Source: Cycas panzhihuaensis (lineage: Eukaryota > Cycadophyta). From it: a DNA stretch of 64,000 nucleotides. Positions 34,741 to 44,764 of the stretch are shown piece after piece. The position numbers and the translations under genes were made by a program. The notes below the pieces were generated by a model, which worked only from the letters and a program-made list of their open reading frames with translations, was not told the DNA's origin and did not search any database. The stretch's first letter is position 1, and each line of letters starts with the position of its first letter. Location of the stretch: assembly GCA_023213395.1 (NCBI GenBank), contig CM041465.1, positions 247,077,741-247,141,740 on the forward strand. Direction: 5' to 3'.

Positions 34741-34926
34741 GAAGAGCAAACCTTATCCGTACTTCTAGAACGTATCCTGGCTATTAGACAATGACGTCTC
34801 CACAATTGGTCCATTTCAAAATATTTGATACAATGGACAGGCTGCACTTCTGACAAAGTAACTTGGGAGTCCAATGAGTTTGTCAAAAAGCACTCGCATC
34901 TCACATGCCTCAAGGACTCAGCATCT
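34741..34926 (+). pseudogene. gypsy-2 chromodomain remnant
   Basis: After the integrase the frame reads 'ILDEEQTLSVLLERILAIRQ', then 'YLIQWTGCTSDKVTWESNEF', the aromatic-plus-'W.G....TWE' pattern of chromovirus chromodomains. In living elements this domain directs insertion to marked chromatin. One stop lies inside it. Confidence 0.75.
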
Positions 34927-34940
34927 TAGGGGAGGGGACT

Positions 34941-35314
34941 TGTTACATAACTTATCTGACTAAGTTATGTAAACCACTATGGAACTTTGCATATGTACCG
35001 TCTAGTAGGCCAATAGTATGTATGGGCGCTGCCGCTCAATAGAATGTAAGGCCGCTTAGGCCGCTAATAGGATTACATGTATAAGACCCTATTTTGTCTA
35101 TATCAGGGTCATAAATTGTAAATGATGGTTATCTTGATAGAACATTTTTATAAAGATTATGCTACGGTACTTTCTATCTTTTGGTGATCATTTAGCACTC
35201 TGGTATTCCTGTGAAACTTTTGGTTAGCTTGTTTGCTTTGTTGGATAAGAAGATATTGCTGCGATTATCAAATTCTCTACTATCTCAAGAGTATTGGTGA
35301 GAAGAAATGTCCCA
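34941..35314 (+). repeat. gypsy-2 3' LTR (374 bp)
   Basis: Preceded by the purine tract AGGGGAGGGGACT. Starts TGTTACATAAC and ends GTCCCA. By hand it differs from the 5' LTR at about 39 of 374 positions, of which about 38 are transitions. Confidence 0.93.
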
Positions 35315-35319
35315 AAAAG

Positions 35320-36140
35320 TTCACCAGTAAATTTTGGCGAGATCTCTTCAAAGTTATAAGTACAAAACTCAAGATGAGCACAACATACCACCCATAAACT
35401 AACGAGTAAATAAAGATCATCAATAAGTGGTTAGAGGGATACTTCTAAAACTTCTACTTAGACAAATAAAGACAATGGCACCATTGGCTACACCTAGTAG
35501 AATGGTGGTACAACACTACCTATCATTCCTTAGTGAAGATGACACCCTTCTAGACTTTATACAAATACTAGGTGCCCTCATTATTAACCTGGATTAGACC
35601 ATCAAGAGTCTAATCAATTAAGGAACATCAGAAATAAGTAAAGGAAACCATCACTATGTTAAAAGATAATCTAGCAATGGCACAAAATAGGATGAAGCAA
35701 CAATCTGATAAAAAATGCTCTGAAAGATAATTCGAAGTAGGTGACTGGGGTTTTTTACGACTCCAACCATACAAACAGACTTCACTATAGAGAGCAAGCA
35801 GTCAAAAGCTCACACTCAAATATTTTGGTCCCTATGAAATCACTTCCAAAATAGGTGAAGTTGCATACTAATTAAGGCTACCAGAAAGCATAAAGATTCA
35901 CAACATTTTCCATGTTTCCTATCTGAAAAGGAAAGTTGGCAAAAAGATAGTCCCATAATCCAACATACTAGAACTAAATGAAGAAGGAAAGATGACATTG
36001 GAGCCTGAAGGAATCTTACAAACCCACACCTAAGCGCTCAAGAATAGGCAAATGAAAGAACACATGATCAAATGGAAGGACCTGGACGATGAAGATTCCA
36101 CATGGGAGAAAGACGAATGGTTAAAATAATTTTTAAACCT
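35320..36140 (+). pseudogene. gypsy-1 integrase right part and chromodomain
   Basis: It continues the integrase broken at 22626: 'FTSKFWRDLFKVISTKLKMS', then 'TYHP.TNE' (the PQT motif with CAA decayed to TAA), 'WWYNTTYHSLVKMTPF', 'YFGPYEITSKIGEVAY' and 'IHNIFHVSYLKRKVGKK'. The chromodomain remnant at about 36050-36120 reads 'QMKEHMIKWKDLDDEDSTWE'. Many stops are present. This confirms that gypsy-1 is a chromovirus. Confidence 0.85.
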
Positions 36141-36170
36141 ACCAATGCTTTGAGGGCAAAGCATAGTCTC

Positions 36171-36190
36171 AAGGGGGGGTGGGGGGGACT
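36171..36190 (+). other. gypsy-1 polypurine tract
   Basis: A run of A and G dominated by two long G blocks ends in ACT directly before the 3' LTR. It is the expected second-strand primer site and unusually G-rich. Confidence 0.75.
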
Positions 36191-36664
36191 TAAAGCGACC
36201 CTATCATAAGTTTGGTTGACTTCTATATATGGTTGTGTCCAACTTCTATTAACTATTTTGGGCACATCTTTCCTCAGTCTAGCCTACTTCTATTGTCCTA
36301 GTTGTTGTGCCTATAAATAGGGACTCTTGGGGGTATTTCAAACCATCATTATGTGTAGGTTTTTCCTCTCTTTTTCAACCTTAGTCAAGTGCATATTTTC
36401 AACCTTATGGCTACATTATCTAAGGAGGATCCCTGCCTTAAAGGTCTTAGAAAATTTTACAAGTGTATTAGTACTTTTTAAATATCTATTTATACTTGGT
36501 ATCAATTTGATCTTAATTCTCAATAGTTGTACTTGATTTATACTTGGATATATATATATAATCTAAATATTTTCATATAGGAAATTACTAGTTGTGTTCT
36601 TTTATCTGTGAATTGGTTTCATTTTGTCTCACTTTTGTGTCAATTTGGGTGAAAGAATTGCTCA
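36191..36664 (+). repeat. gypsy-1 3' LTR (about 474 bp)
   Basis: Starts TAAAGCGACC (TG decayed) and ends TTGCTCA. It aligns with 18472-18918. A TATA-like CTATAAATAG lies at 36311-36320; the 5' LTR has CTGTAAATAG there. Confidence 0.87.
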
Positions 36665-36669
36665 CTTAT

Positions 36670-36728
36670 TGTGTATGCTAAGGATTTGGATGTATGTTAT
36701 GCATGTTAAACCATTTACAATCTTCATA
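36670..36728 (+). repeat. copia-1 3' LTR, right part
   Basis: It resumes the LTR with TGTGTATGCTAAGG, matching 2230-2288, ends CTTCATA, and is followed by the copia-1 target duplication CACTA. Confidence 0.88.
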
Positions 36729-36892
36729 CACTAAATGCAAACTAATTTCCTATTAGTGAAACCCCATTTCAACTCATTTTCTAAAGATGCAAAAGAAAAT
36801 ATGATTGAACCCCCTATTTTAATTTAAAATTTAATATGGCTTTTAACCCCCTCCAAATGTAAATGAAATCTCCTATATATGCATGTAATTAG

Positions 36893-37116
36893 TGTTGATT
36901 TAGTGTCCATACATAGAAAATGAAGAAGATGAGTGAAGAATAGTCCATTGCATTACAATGAGAGCTTATACATACTTCTACAACGAGTAACTAATATAAA
37001 TAGGGTTAGGGTTAGTGACTAGCATTTAATGTCAATTAACCTAATATAAAGTTACAATGACTAATTTAATATTACATGTATTAATACAACTGAAGAGATG
37101 ACATTATATTCTAACA
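36893..37116 (-). repeat. copia-C 3' LTR
   Basis: Left boundary TGTTGATTTAG, right boundary TTCTAACA. It pairs with 42281-42503, differing by eye at roughly one base in eight. Confidence 0.88.
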
Positions 37117-37117
37117 C

Positions 37118-37640
37118 CCTCTCATAATGTCAACTCTGATCTTTAGCCAAAGGCTTAGTGAATATGTCTACAAGTTACTCTCACTTAGGCAGTACTCTAG
37201 TTTTACTTCTTTTTTGTCCACCTTTTCTCAAATGAAGTGATGGTGTACTTCGACATGCTTAGTTCTAGCATGAAAGACAAGATTTTTTGTCATCTAAATA
37301 GTGCTTTGATTATCGAAGTTAATCTAACCATGATCAAATTATGGGTGATTAAGCTCTTCTAAGAGTCTTTTAAGCCAAATGGCTTCACACGTGGCATGAA
37401 TTGTAGCATGGTAATCAACCTTTGTTGTGGATAATGAGACTGTTGATTGCTTCTTTATTTTCTATAAGATAACTTGCTAGCAAGATCAAAGTAATATCCC
37501 CTTATGGATTTTTTATTATTTGGATCTCCTGCCCTGTTAGAATTAGAGTGACCAAACAAAAGTCTATAGAACTTTTTATTGTATAGGATTTTATGATTCT
37601 TTGTCCCCTAAATGTATCAAAGTATGCATTTACTATATTT
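37118..37640 (-). pseudogene. copia-C RNase H and C-terminus
   Basis: The minus strand reads 'KKQSTVSLSTTKVDYHATIH' (about 37455 down) with 'LLEELNHP', then 'NLVFHARTKHVEVHHHFIR' and 'LVDIFTKPLAKDQS' ending near 37140. This is the conserved copia RNase H and terminal block. Stops interrupt it. Confidence 0.8.
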
Positions 37641-37699
37641 CTAATGTGATTCCTTGGGAGATGACATGTATCTTAATACAATACCTACAACAAGGACAA

Positions 37700-38600
37700 T
37701 ATCAGGCCTAGTAGATATGAGATAAATCGAATTACCCACTAACTTTTGATACAGGGTTATATCTACTAACATACCATTCTAATTAGATGTCAACTTTGTA
37801 CTAGTACACATAGGTTTAGGATCTGACTTGTAATTGGCCATGTTAAATTTATCTAAGATTTTAGTAGCATATTGAGACTAATGTATAAAGATTACATTAT
37901 CTTGATGGTTGATTTCAATTCCTAAGTAGTAGTCTATATGGCCTAGATTTGTCATTTTAAATTCTTTAGATAACTAATGACATAGAGAATCAATCCATTT
38001 AGAGTAATTACTTATTATTTTTAGATCATCCACATACACTATTAAAATAGAGATCAACTTGTCTTTAGTAATTCAAATAAAGAGACTATGATCAGACTCA
38101 TACCTTAACATTCTTGCATTTCTAAGATATATATTAAGTTTTAAGTACCAAGATCTTAGTGTCTATTTCAAACCATATAGGGCCTCATTAAGTTTACACA
38201 TGAGGTGTTCTTATCTAAGTTCAATATATCCTAATGGTTGTTGTATGTATACCTCCTCATATAGGTCACCATTTAAAAAGGTACCTTTAACATCCATTTG
38301 ATAGATAGGCTAGTTGTGTTGAGTTATAAGAGCCAAGATAGTTATGATGGTTATTATTTAGTTGACCAAAGCAAAAGTTTAAATGTAATCAACTCCTTGT
38401 ATTTGAGTGAATCCCTTAACTACAAGATAAGCTTTATATTTTTTTATACTACCATCCACTTTTTCTTTAATCTTATAAATCCATTAGCATCCCATAATGA
38501 ATTTATTTGACAGTGGAGCCATTAAGCCCTAGTTTTTATTTTTGATAATAAAGGTCATTTCTTCATCCATTACTAGCTTCTAGTTGGGATCCTCTTATGC
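37700..38600 (-). pseudogene. copia-C reverse transcriptase
   Basis: On the minus strand '[20 protein letters not shown]' lies near 38312 with its catalytic Asp kept, followed by 'HLMCKLNEALYGLK' and, near 38030, 'ILIVYVDDLKIISN'. All three catalytic Asp residues are therefore present, unlike the other reverse transcriptases examined here. The C-terminal part 'GHIDYYLGIEINHQ' and 'YATKILDKFNMANYKSDPKP' is also readable. In-frame stops still prevent a full protein. Confidence 0.85.
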
Positions 38601-39720
38601 TTGTTAAGGCATGATTTCAACTCCTATAGCCAAGCTAGAGTAAGATTTGTTTCTTGTGGTTCTTCCTTCTGGTATATTGTCAAGATCAACTCCAAAATCC
38701 TCCACTATTTTAAGGAACCATTTAGGGATTCTTTTTGGTTGAGTTGATGATTAACTCTCTTGATTGCTTAAAATTGAGGAGGAGGAGGAGGTGGTACCAC
38801 CATCATTCTGATTTAATATTTCATGCTAGTTTTCTAGAGTGGAGTGTTCTACCCAAGTGGCTGATGAAGATTTTCCATGTTGCCTTTCGATAAATGGAAG
38901 ATCAAATGTTATATGCTTATTGAATGTGATATTCTCTTAGGATGCCTCATCAAAGTAGACATATCATCTTGGATATACTTTGTCAGTCAGAGGGTCTAGG
39001 CATCTGTAGGTTTTGGAGACTTTACTATAGTCTACCAGAATGCATTTCTTACTTTTGTCATCCAGTTTTTTTTATTTTTCAACTAAGATGTGCATGTATA
39101 TAGTAGACCCAAAGATTCAAAGGTATGACACATCAAGCTTGTTGTCAGACTAAGCTTCTTCTAAGGTCATATTTATTAGGGCTTTAGAAGGGCTTTTATT
39201 AAGAAGATATACAACAGTGTTTGTAGCTTCTGCCCAATATTTGTTAGGGACTTTCTTCTCTTTTAAGAGGCTCTGAGTTATCTCTTTTATAGTTCTATTC
39301 TTTCTTTCAGCCACTCCATTAGATTAAGGGATATATGGAGTGGTCAATTATCTTTGAATTCCATGTTTCTTATAGAATTCATTTGAAGTAAATTTCCTTC
39401 CATTATTAGTCCTTAAGGATTTAATGTAGTAGTCACTTTTATTTTCAACTTTAGCTTTAAATTTTTTAAAAACACTTAATACATCATATTTTAACTTGAG
39501 AAAGTAAATCATAATTTCCTTGAGTAGTCATTTATAAATGTGAGGAAATAATGGGATCCTTGAATAGATGGCGGTGTGAAGGGTCCACATAGGTTGTTGT
39601 GTATCAGTTGAAGCTTGTGCTTGGCTCTCATTGTGCTTAGATTAAATTGCAACCTATGTTGTTTTCCCATCATACATATATCATAAATAGTACTAGGTTT
39701 TTTTTATCCAAGGCAATCCT
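38601..39720 (-). pseudogene. copia-C integrase and linker
   Basis: On the minus strand 'YIP.SNGVAERKNRTIKEIT' (about 39330 down) carries the catalytic Glu region, followed by 'VPNKYWAEATNTVVYLLNKS' and 'KCILVDYSKVSKTYRCLDP', the integrase C-terminus. A Ser/Thr-rich linker leads to RT. Upstream parts near 39400-39700 are more decayed. Confidence 0.8.
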
Positions 39721-41330
39721 TTTACCATGCCATTTTTGCTTAAATTTGACAAAGCATCATAAGAGAGGTGTCCATATCATAAGTGCTAGTGTTTTTTTAT
39801 TATCAAGAGAAAGAGATACATTCAAAGCTGAGTGAGTTGATGAAGCCAAAAATTTGTATAATCCATTAGTTTTGAGGCCTTCACCAATCACCTTATTATT
39901 TTTGTATTTGTTAAAGATTATGCATTTGTCCCCATTAAAAAGAACTTGAAGTTTATTATCAATGAGCTAGGATATTAAGACAAGATTCTCAGTCATCCCA
40001 GGTACATATAAAACTTGCCCAATTTTCTTAAGGTTTCTATTGGGTAGGATAACTAGTACCGAGTCTATCCCTTAAATGCTATGCTTTGTATCATCTCCTA
40101 ATTCCATTGACCTAGGGGCTATGAGAAGCTTCAGTAGGATCCTTTGTGAATCATATGTCATGATATACTATAGTCAACGAACTAGTCATCCTTACTTTGG
40201 CTATCTAATGTAGATGAGAGAGTAGTGGCGGATGTAGTTTCCTCTTCCTTTTTTCTTAGTCTAAATGTCTTCTTAGTTCCTAATTATCTTGAGTAACTAC
40301 TAGATGAATTGATCCCATTTTCAATACCAGCTTTCCTATGGTGGCAGTTGATGGAAAAGTGACCAAATTTTTCATAGTAGAAGGATATGATCTATTATTG
40401 ACTTTTACCCCCCAAAGTATTATTGCACAAATGCTCTGAAGGAGGATCTTCCCCTAATGGGACTAAGACTAGTGGGATGACATCTTCCTCAGTCTAAAGA
40501 TCTACCTAAGCCTCTGTTTAATTTAAAGGTCCCTTAATTAATGGTACTTCTTCCATGAAGACTGACCTGAGTGGAGAAGGCATTCTCAAGGTCTCCTTCC
40601 ATGTTTACTTTAGTTTGCTTATAATAAATTGGTAGCTATAAAATGCATCACAAGTTGGTTACACTATGTCTACTATCATCAAGTATAAGGTAATGAACAA
40701 TTTAAATCTAGGAGGTAGCTTTTTAAGCATTAGATTAATGAGTTCGCCATCAATATAGGTGATTCCAACTGAGATAAGATTTCTTTATATGCATTTGAAG
40801 TAAGCCAAGAAGGATGTGACACATTCAGATTCAATTATCTCAAGGATAACCATCTAGTTCTTAACAGACATGATACGAGCATCATTCTTCTAAGCATACA
40901 ATGTTTGTTAAGGTATCCAGGTATCATAAGGTGAGGTAGCACTGGAGATATGTTGTAAAACTGAATATGTGACTAATAATGTGATGGCAGCAAGAGCAAG
41001 ACCTCTTTGTTCTAGGAAGACTCTTTTTCGACAGGATCAATAGCTTCTTATTTAATAGCTTTAGTTTGATCCCATACTCCTACATAAATGGGGATGATCT
41101 TATTTGGTTATATAAGATTCACAATTATTATTAATCAAATTTTCAAAGTCTGTAAGTTGAAGGATACTGACCATAGTAATAGATTTATCTTACCAATTTT
41201 AGATGTGAGATTACTTAGACTTATAGGCCTGTCAATAAATCTCTAAGTGAGATTCAGGATAGGTAGCTTTATGGCACTAACCACTAGCCACAACACTATA
41301 AGTATTCAGTGGCTGGTCTAGGCTTCCTAT
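39721..41330 (-). pseudogene. copia-C gag, nucleocapsid and protease remnant
   Basis: The nucleocapsid knuckle on the minus strand near 40390-40340 reads 'SFYYEKFGHFSINCHH', a C-x2-C-x4-H-x4-C pattern with both leading Cys lost. A Lys/Arg- and Ser-rich stretch and a decayed protease region follow. Gag upstream (40400-41330) is only weakly readable. The start of gag could not be fixed. Confidence 0.6.
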
Positions 41331-42280
41331 TCTATGATCACTTTGTGGGTCCTATGGGGTCCTCTAATATACCTTTCGATATGTCAAGGGCTAAATCCGT
41401 CAGTAGGTTCTATCTAAGGCTTAAGTATTGGGTCCTTTAAGTTCCCCTCACTTCACACATTAGTTTCAAATGTCAACATACTTAACTAAGAACGACAAAT
41501 CCACCACAATTATTATAGATCCCTAGAACAAGGTTTATAAAGTAGGGAACAAGTAGGTATCAAGCACAATTATCTACTCATAGAATATAGGGCCACCAAT
41601 CATGGAGCAAAACTTATAACACACTCAAAATGTAAAAAAAAAAAAAAGAAACATGGTATTGAGTAAGACTCAAATAATTTTTTAAAAAATCAAACTGAGA
41701 GACGTACCATTATATGGTTAGATGTACAAATGCCCTTACGAACCTACTACGAAGGCCAAAAATTTAAAGTACTCTAATTTGAAAAAGAATGGTCTCAAAT
41801 AAAAGGTCTTATCAAGCTCTTTCTAGATCTAGTCTCACTTTTTTAATTGAAGTTGTCAATGCTGAGAAAAAACCCTTCAAAACTCAGTTGGACAACTAGG
41901 ATATTTATAGATTTTTATTCATATTTTTTTAAATTTGACTAAGAAGATGCCCACATCATATATCAATAAAATGCTAATTTGAAGACCTTTCCAATGATAC
42001 TAATATTACTAGGTGATTTAGTCCATGTGTGATAAAAAGAGCAAAAAATCATAGTGGTGATTGTACAACTTTCGAGGCTTGAGTAGGAAGATGACAAATT
42101 TTGGGGTCACACCTTCAAGGAAAAGTGATAAGCACGCTAAGTCATACTTTCAAGTGAAATTTCACTAAAATATGAGACTTTTTTTAACCATATAGTTCTA
42201 TAGGCTTGGCTATACAGTCATATAGAAAGCCTTTAAGGATAGATTAACTCACTTATAGAGAAGACTTGGCTATAAAACAA

Positions 42281-42503
42281 TGTTGATTTATGGTCTAGAC
42301 ACAGAAAATGAAGAGAATAAGTGAAGAATAATCCATTGCATTACAATGAGAGCTTATACATACTATATAGTGAGTCACTAACATAAATTGGGTTAAGGTT
42401 AGTGACTAATATTTAATATCAGTTAACCTAACATAAAGTTATAATGACTAATTTAATGTTACATATATTAATACAACTAAGGAGATGGCATTATGTTCTA
42501 ACC
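42281..42503 (-). repeat. copia-C 5' LTR with adjoining PBS
   Basis: Pairs with 36893-37116 and is followed by the target duplication ATTAG. On the minus strand the sequence next to it (42280 down) reads TTGTTTTATAGCC, a decayed Met-type primer-binding site (compare TTGGTATCAGAGCC). Confidence 0.85.
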
Positions 42504-42508
42504 ATTAG

Positions 42509-44200
42509 TAATGCAAAGATACCCCCAAGTTTTAATGAAAATTATGCCTTATCCTCTTAATATAATTTAATGTACTTTTTAAACTATGATTAATTGGCTT
42601 AAATTCACCTTTATAATTATAGTTCACTAATCATAAAAAATCCTATTTAATTTTACTTATGAAGTGTGAATGTAGATGTAAATATTAATAACCCACTCTC
42701 CTATTTAAATGTAAAGGTTTAATATAATTTCTAACCCTTAAAATGTGAATGAAATTTTACATTTAAATGAATCCTTCACCAAAAATATAATTCCTTTCTT
42801 TATGCATATAACTGATGTGAAACAAAAAAATATAAATGTCCCTTCTCTTTCAATATGAAATATATATATATATTAATCTTTTTAATGTAAATTTATCTTC
42901 TTAACCCCTTGAAAATGCAAAGCAAATGTAACCATAAAATGAAATTTATTGAGTTTAAAATTTGTAATATTTTTAATAAGTTTTCTTAGTTCTTTCCTTT
43001 CTATTTAATCATCATTTATTATTGAAAAAAAGAACAAACGTTTTCTATATATATGCAACCTTTTTTAATAGTTGAAATTGATTTTTAGAATGGGAAGATT
43101 AAAATAAAATAATGGCCTTATGATAACTTCATGGAATTTGATCCCTAGAACTCCCACTTAAAACTTAATTTTCACAGTTGTTAACTAAGAAAACCAAGTG
43201 TGATTATTGTTTTCAATTATTGATTAAACTTTATTTTGAAATTATCTTATAGTTTTGTGACGTAAGTAGGAAAATTTGTTTAAAATAAAAGGAAATAATT
43301 TTTAATCAAACTTGAGCCCCAATCTCTTTCCACCTAAGGTCTTAAGTTATGCCCACTTAATCAATATGTCAATGCAACTTTGTTGAAATCATTTTTTTTT
43401 TTTTTTCACTTAATTCTATAAGTGATATGATTTTAAAGATCTTACATCCTATGTTAGAATCAAATGCCTATGTTAGAATTAAACCTAAAACATGTTAACT
43501 TAAATATTAGTAATGCCACCTCTTAACAAAAATTTTATATAGGTTATTATTTTCTAAGTTTGAAATTTATATTTATATTTATTATTATTGTTGTTGTTAT
43601 TATTAAAATTTAGAATAGAACTTATGGCAAGATGACAAAGCAAGCTTATTTAGTTAATGGGATATTTGCTTTGTTCTTTTTTTTTTTTAACTTATTCAAA
43701 ATCATTGGCAATTATACAAGATGTAATGTAAACAAATTGCATAAAGATTAAATATTTATTTATTTATGCACTAGCCCTAAATTAGGCATAAGGGCTTAGC
43801 CTTTTTTAATTACAAAAGAAAGGATACTTTCTTTTTCCTTGGTTTTTCCATGAAAACGTTTTTAATTCATAGTATAGGCTAAATTAAATGGATTGATACG
43901 TAATCAATCTAAAATTTAGAGGCCCATTAGTGGGAGAATGCAGGCATTAGTGAATTAAAACAACATGATGACTATGGACCTTAAATTAAATGAGAGAACT
44001 TGGGGTAGGAGTGAATAGATAAATACTGACATAAGGTAGGCATGTAGGTCATACAACAAGAAGGCATGAGTTTAAAGTTTATGATATGGTGGTTAAATTA
44101 ATCCATAAGAATCTTAATATATCATCCATAGATTCAAATACAGTGTAAACCAATGAAAATCAAACATGGTAACAACTAAAAATAATTTGCATGCTATAAT
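42509..44200. other. AT-rich non-coding DNA
   Basis: No domain was found on either strand. It contains a short TA run (42859-42873), a T tract (about 43391-43406), and a small (TTA/TTG)n patch near 43578-43605. It is repeated at 56084-57800. Confidence 0.6.
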
Positions 44201-44755
44201 TGTGACACTAAGGTATCTCTTGAATGGAAACAAATAAACAAAGAAGATATACACAATAATACCTCTTCTACAACTATTATAAATATAATTTTACAAGAAA
44301 ATAGTGACCAAAATACAAGGAATATATGAGATTTCTTCTTATGGATACAATATAAGTATACAAAATTATATTGATCCAGAGTATAAGATATATGTGATAA
44401 TATTTGAATAAATATTAAGTACAACTTACATTGTTGTCCCCTTATAATTATCCTCTTTGAGGTGAGGATCCCTCCTAGATATTGCAGCCCTATGGCTAAA
44501 AATATGGCAACCAAGTTATTCACCATGATGCCTTACATTGAGATCCTAAGGGCCCTTAAATATGTAGTCAAATGGTCCCTATGTAAGTTAGCTAGAATGC
44601 AGTCATAAATTGGAGTTTATTCTATCTTATAAGCTAGCTAGAACCACTCTAAGAAGTCAACTAGAATAAGAATAATAATAGTGTATTTTAAGCCCCATAT
44701 TAAGGTCAGTTTCACTAGGGTAAGGGAGGTCAGCGAAATTGATGGAGTTGTTACA
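44201..44755 (-). repeat. putative gypsy-E 3' LTR
   Basis: On the minus strand a purine tract (AAGGGGAGGGACT) is followed by TGTAACAACTCC at 44755, a typical LTR start. The far end is guessed at TGTGACAC on the plus strand (44201). There is no 5' LTR in the window to confirm it. The minus-strand 110-codon open stretch at 44194-44526 lies inside and has no recognisable domain. Confidence 0.4.
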
Positions 44756-44764
44756 AGTCCCTCC

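Larger units (their letters stand above)
22627..35314 (+). mobile_element. gypsy-2: chromovirus inserted in the integrase of gypsy-1
   Basis: Both LTRs are 374 bp (22627-23000, 34941-35314). The target duplication is GAAAG (22622-22626) against AAAAG (35315-35319). Removing the element rejoins the gypsy-1 integrase in frame across the second catalytic Asp region. Its own sequence is 22627-24810 plus 31107-35314, about 6.4 kb. It has a Met-type PBS, gag, protease, RT, RNase H, integrase and a C-terminal chromodomain. It is the best-preserved coding set in the stack but still has stops throughout. Confidence 0.92.
18472..36664 (+). mobile_element. gypsy-1: Ty3/gypsy chromovirus, itself interrupted by gypsy-2
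   Basis: LTRs are at 18472-18918 and 36191-36664. The target duplication is CTTGT (18467-18471) against CTTAT (36665-36669), one base decayed, inside the copia-1 3' LTR. Its own sequence is 18472-22626 plus 35320-36664, about 5.5 kb. It has a Met-type PBS, a gag with zinc knuckle, protease, RT, RNase H, integrase and a chromodomain remnant, followed by a very G-rich polypurine tract. All genes are heavily broken. Confidence 0.9.
1960..36728 (+). mobile_element. copia-1: decayed Ty1/copia LTR retrotransposon, host of the nested stack
   Basis: The element is bounded by a 329-bp 5' LTR (1960-2288) and a 3' LTR split into 18201-18471 and 36670-36728. The flanking 5-bp target duplication CACTA is identical at 1955-1959 and 36729-36733. 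Its own sequence is only about 6 kb (1960-7087, 17631-18471, 36670-36728); the rest is later insertions. The domain order gag, protease, integrase, reverse transcriptase, RNase H is copia-type. All frames carry many stops. It must be the oldest layer of the stack because other elements sit inside its RNase H and its 3' LTR. Confidence 0.9.
36893..42503 (-). mobile_element. copia-C: complete minus-strand Ty1/copia element
   Basis: LTRs at 36893-37116 and 42281-42503 (about 223 bp) are flanked by an exact 5-bp target duplication ATTAG (36888-36892, 42504-42508). The coding direction is minus: RNase H near 37.4 kb, RT at about 37.7-38.7 kb, integrase at about 39.0-39.7 kb, nucleocapsid near 40.36 kb, then gag. 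A purine tract (minus-strand CATTATGAGAGGG) adjoins the 3' LTR. All genes have stops. The element lies outside the nested stack. Its upstream half is repeated at 54948-56078. Confidence 0.9.

Noticed and set aside
18472-36664. A single large retrotransposon of 18 kb
   Set aside because: Internal LTR pairs and target duplications at 22622/35315 and 24806/31102 show three nested elements.
37003-37020. TAGGGTTAGGGTTAG, telomere-like
   Set aside because: Only two units, inside the copia-C LTR; the paired LTR at 42.4 kb has TGGGTTAAGGTTAG there. It is not an interstitial telomere tract.
41372-42503. Independent insertion of the same copia family at 54.9-56.1 kb
   Set aside because: The match continues beyond the LTR and target duplication into flanking DNA and gypsy-E, so it is a genomic duplication and not a new insertion.
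44194-44526. 110-residue hydrophobic minus-strand frame, a possible membrane protein
   Set aside because: It lies in the putative gypsy-E LTR. In the second copy the frame is shortened to 76 residues, so it is not conserved.
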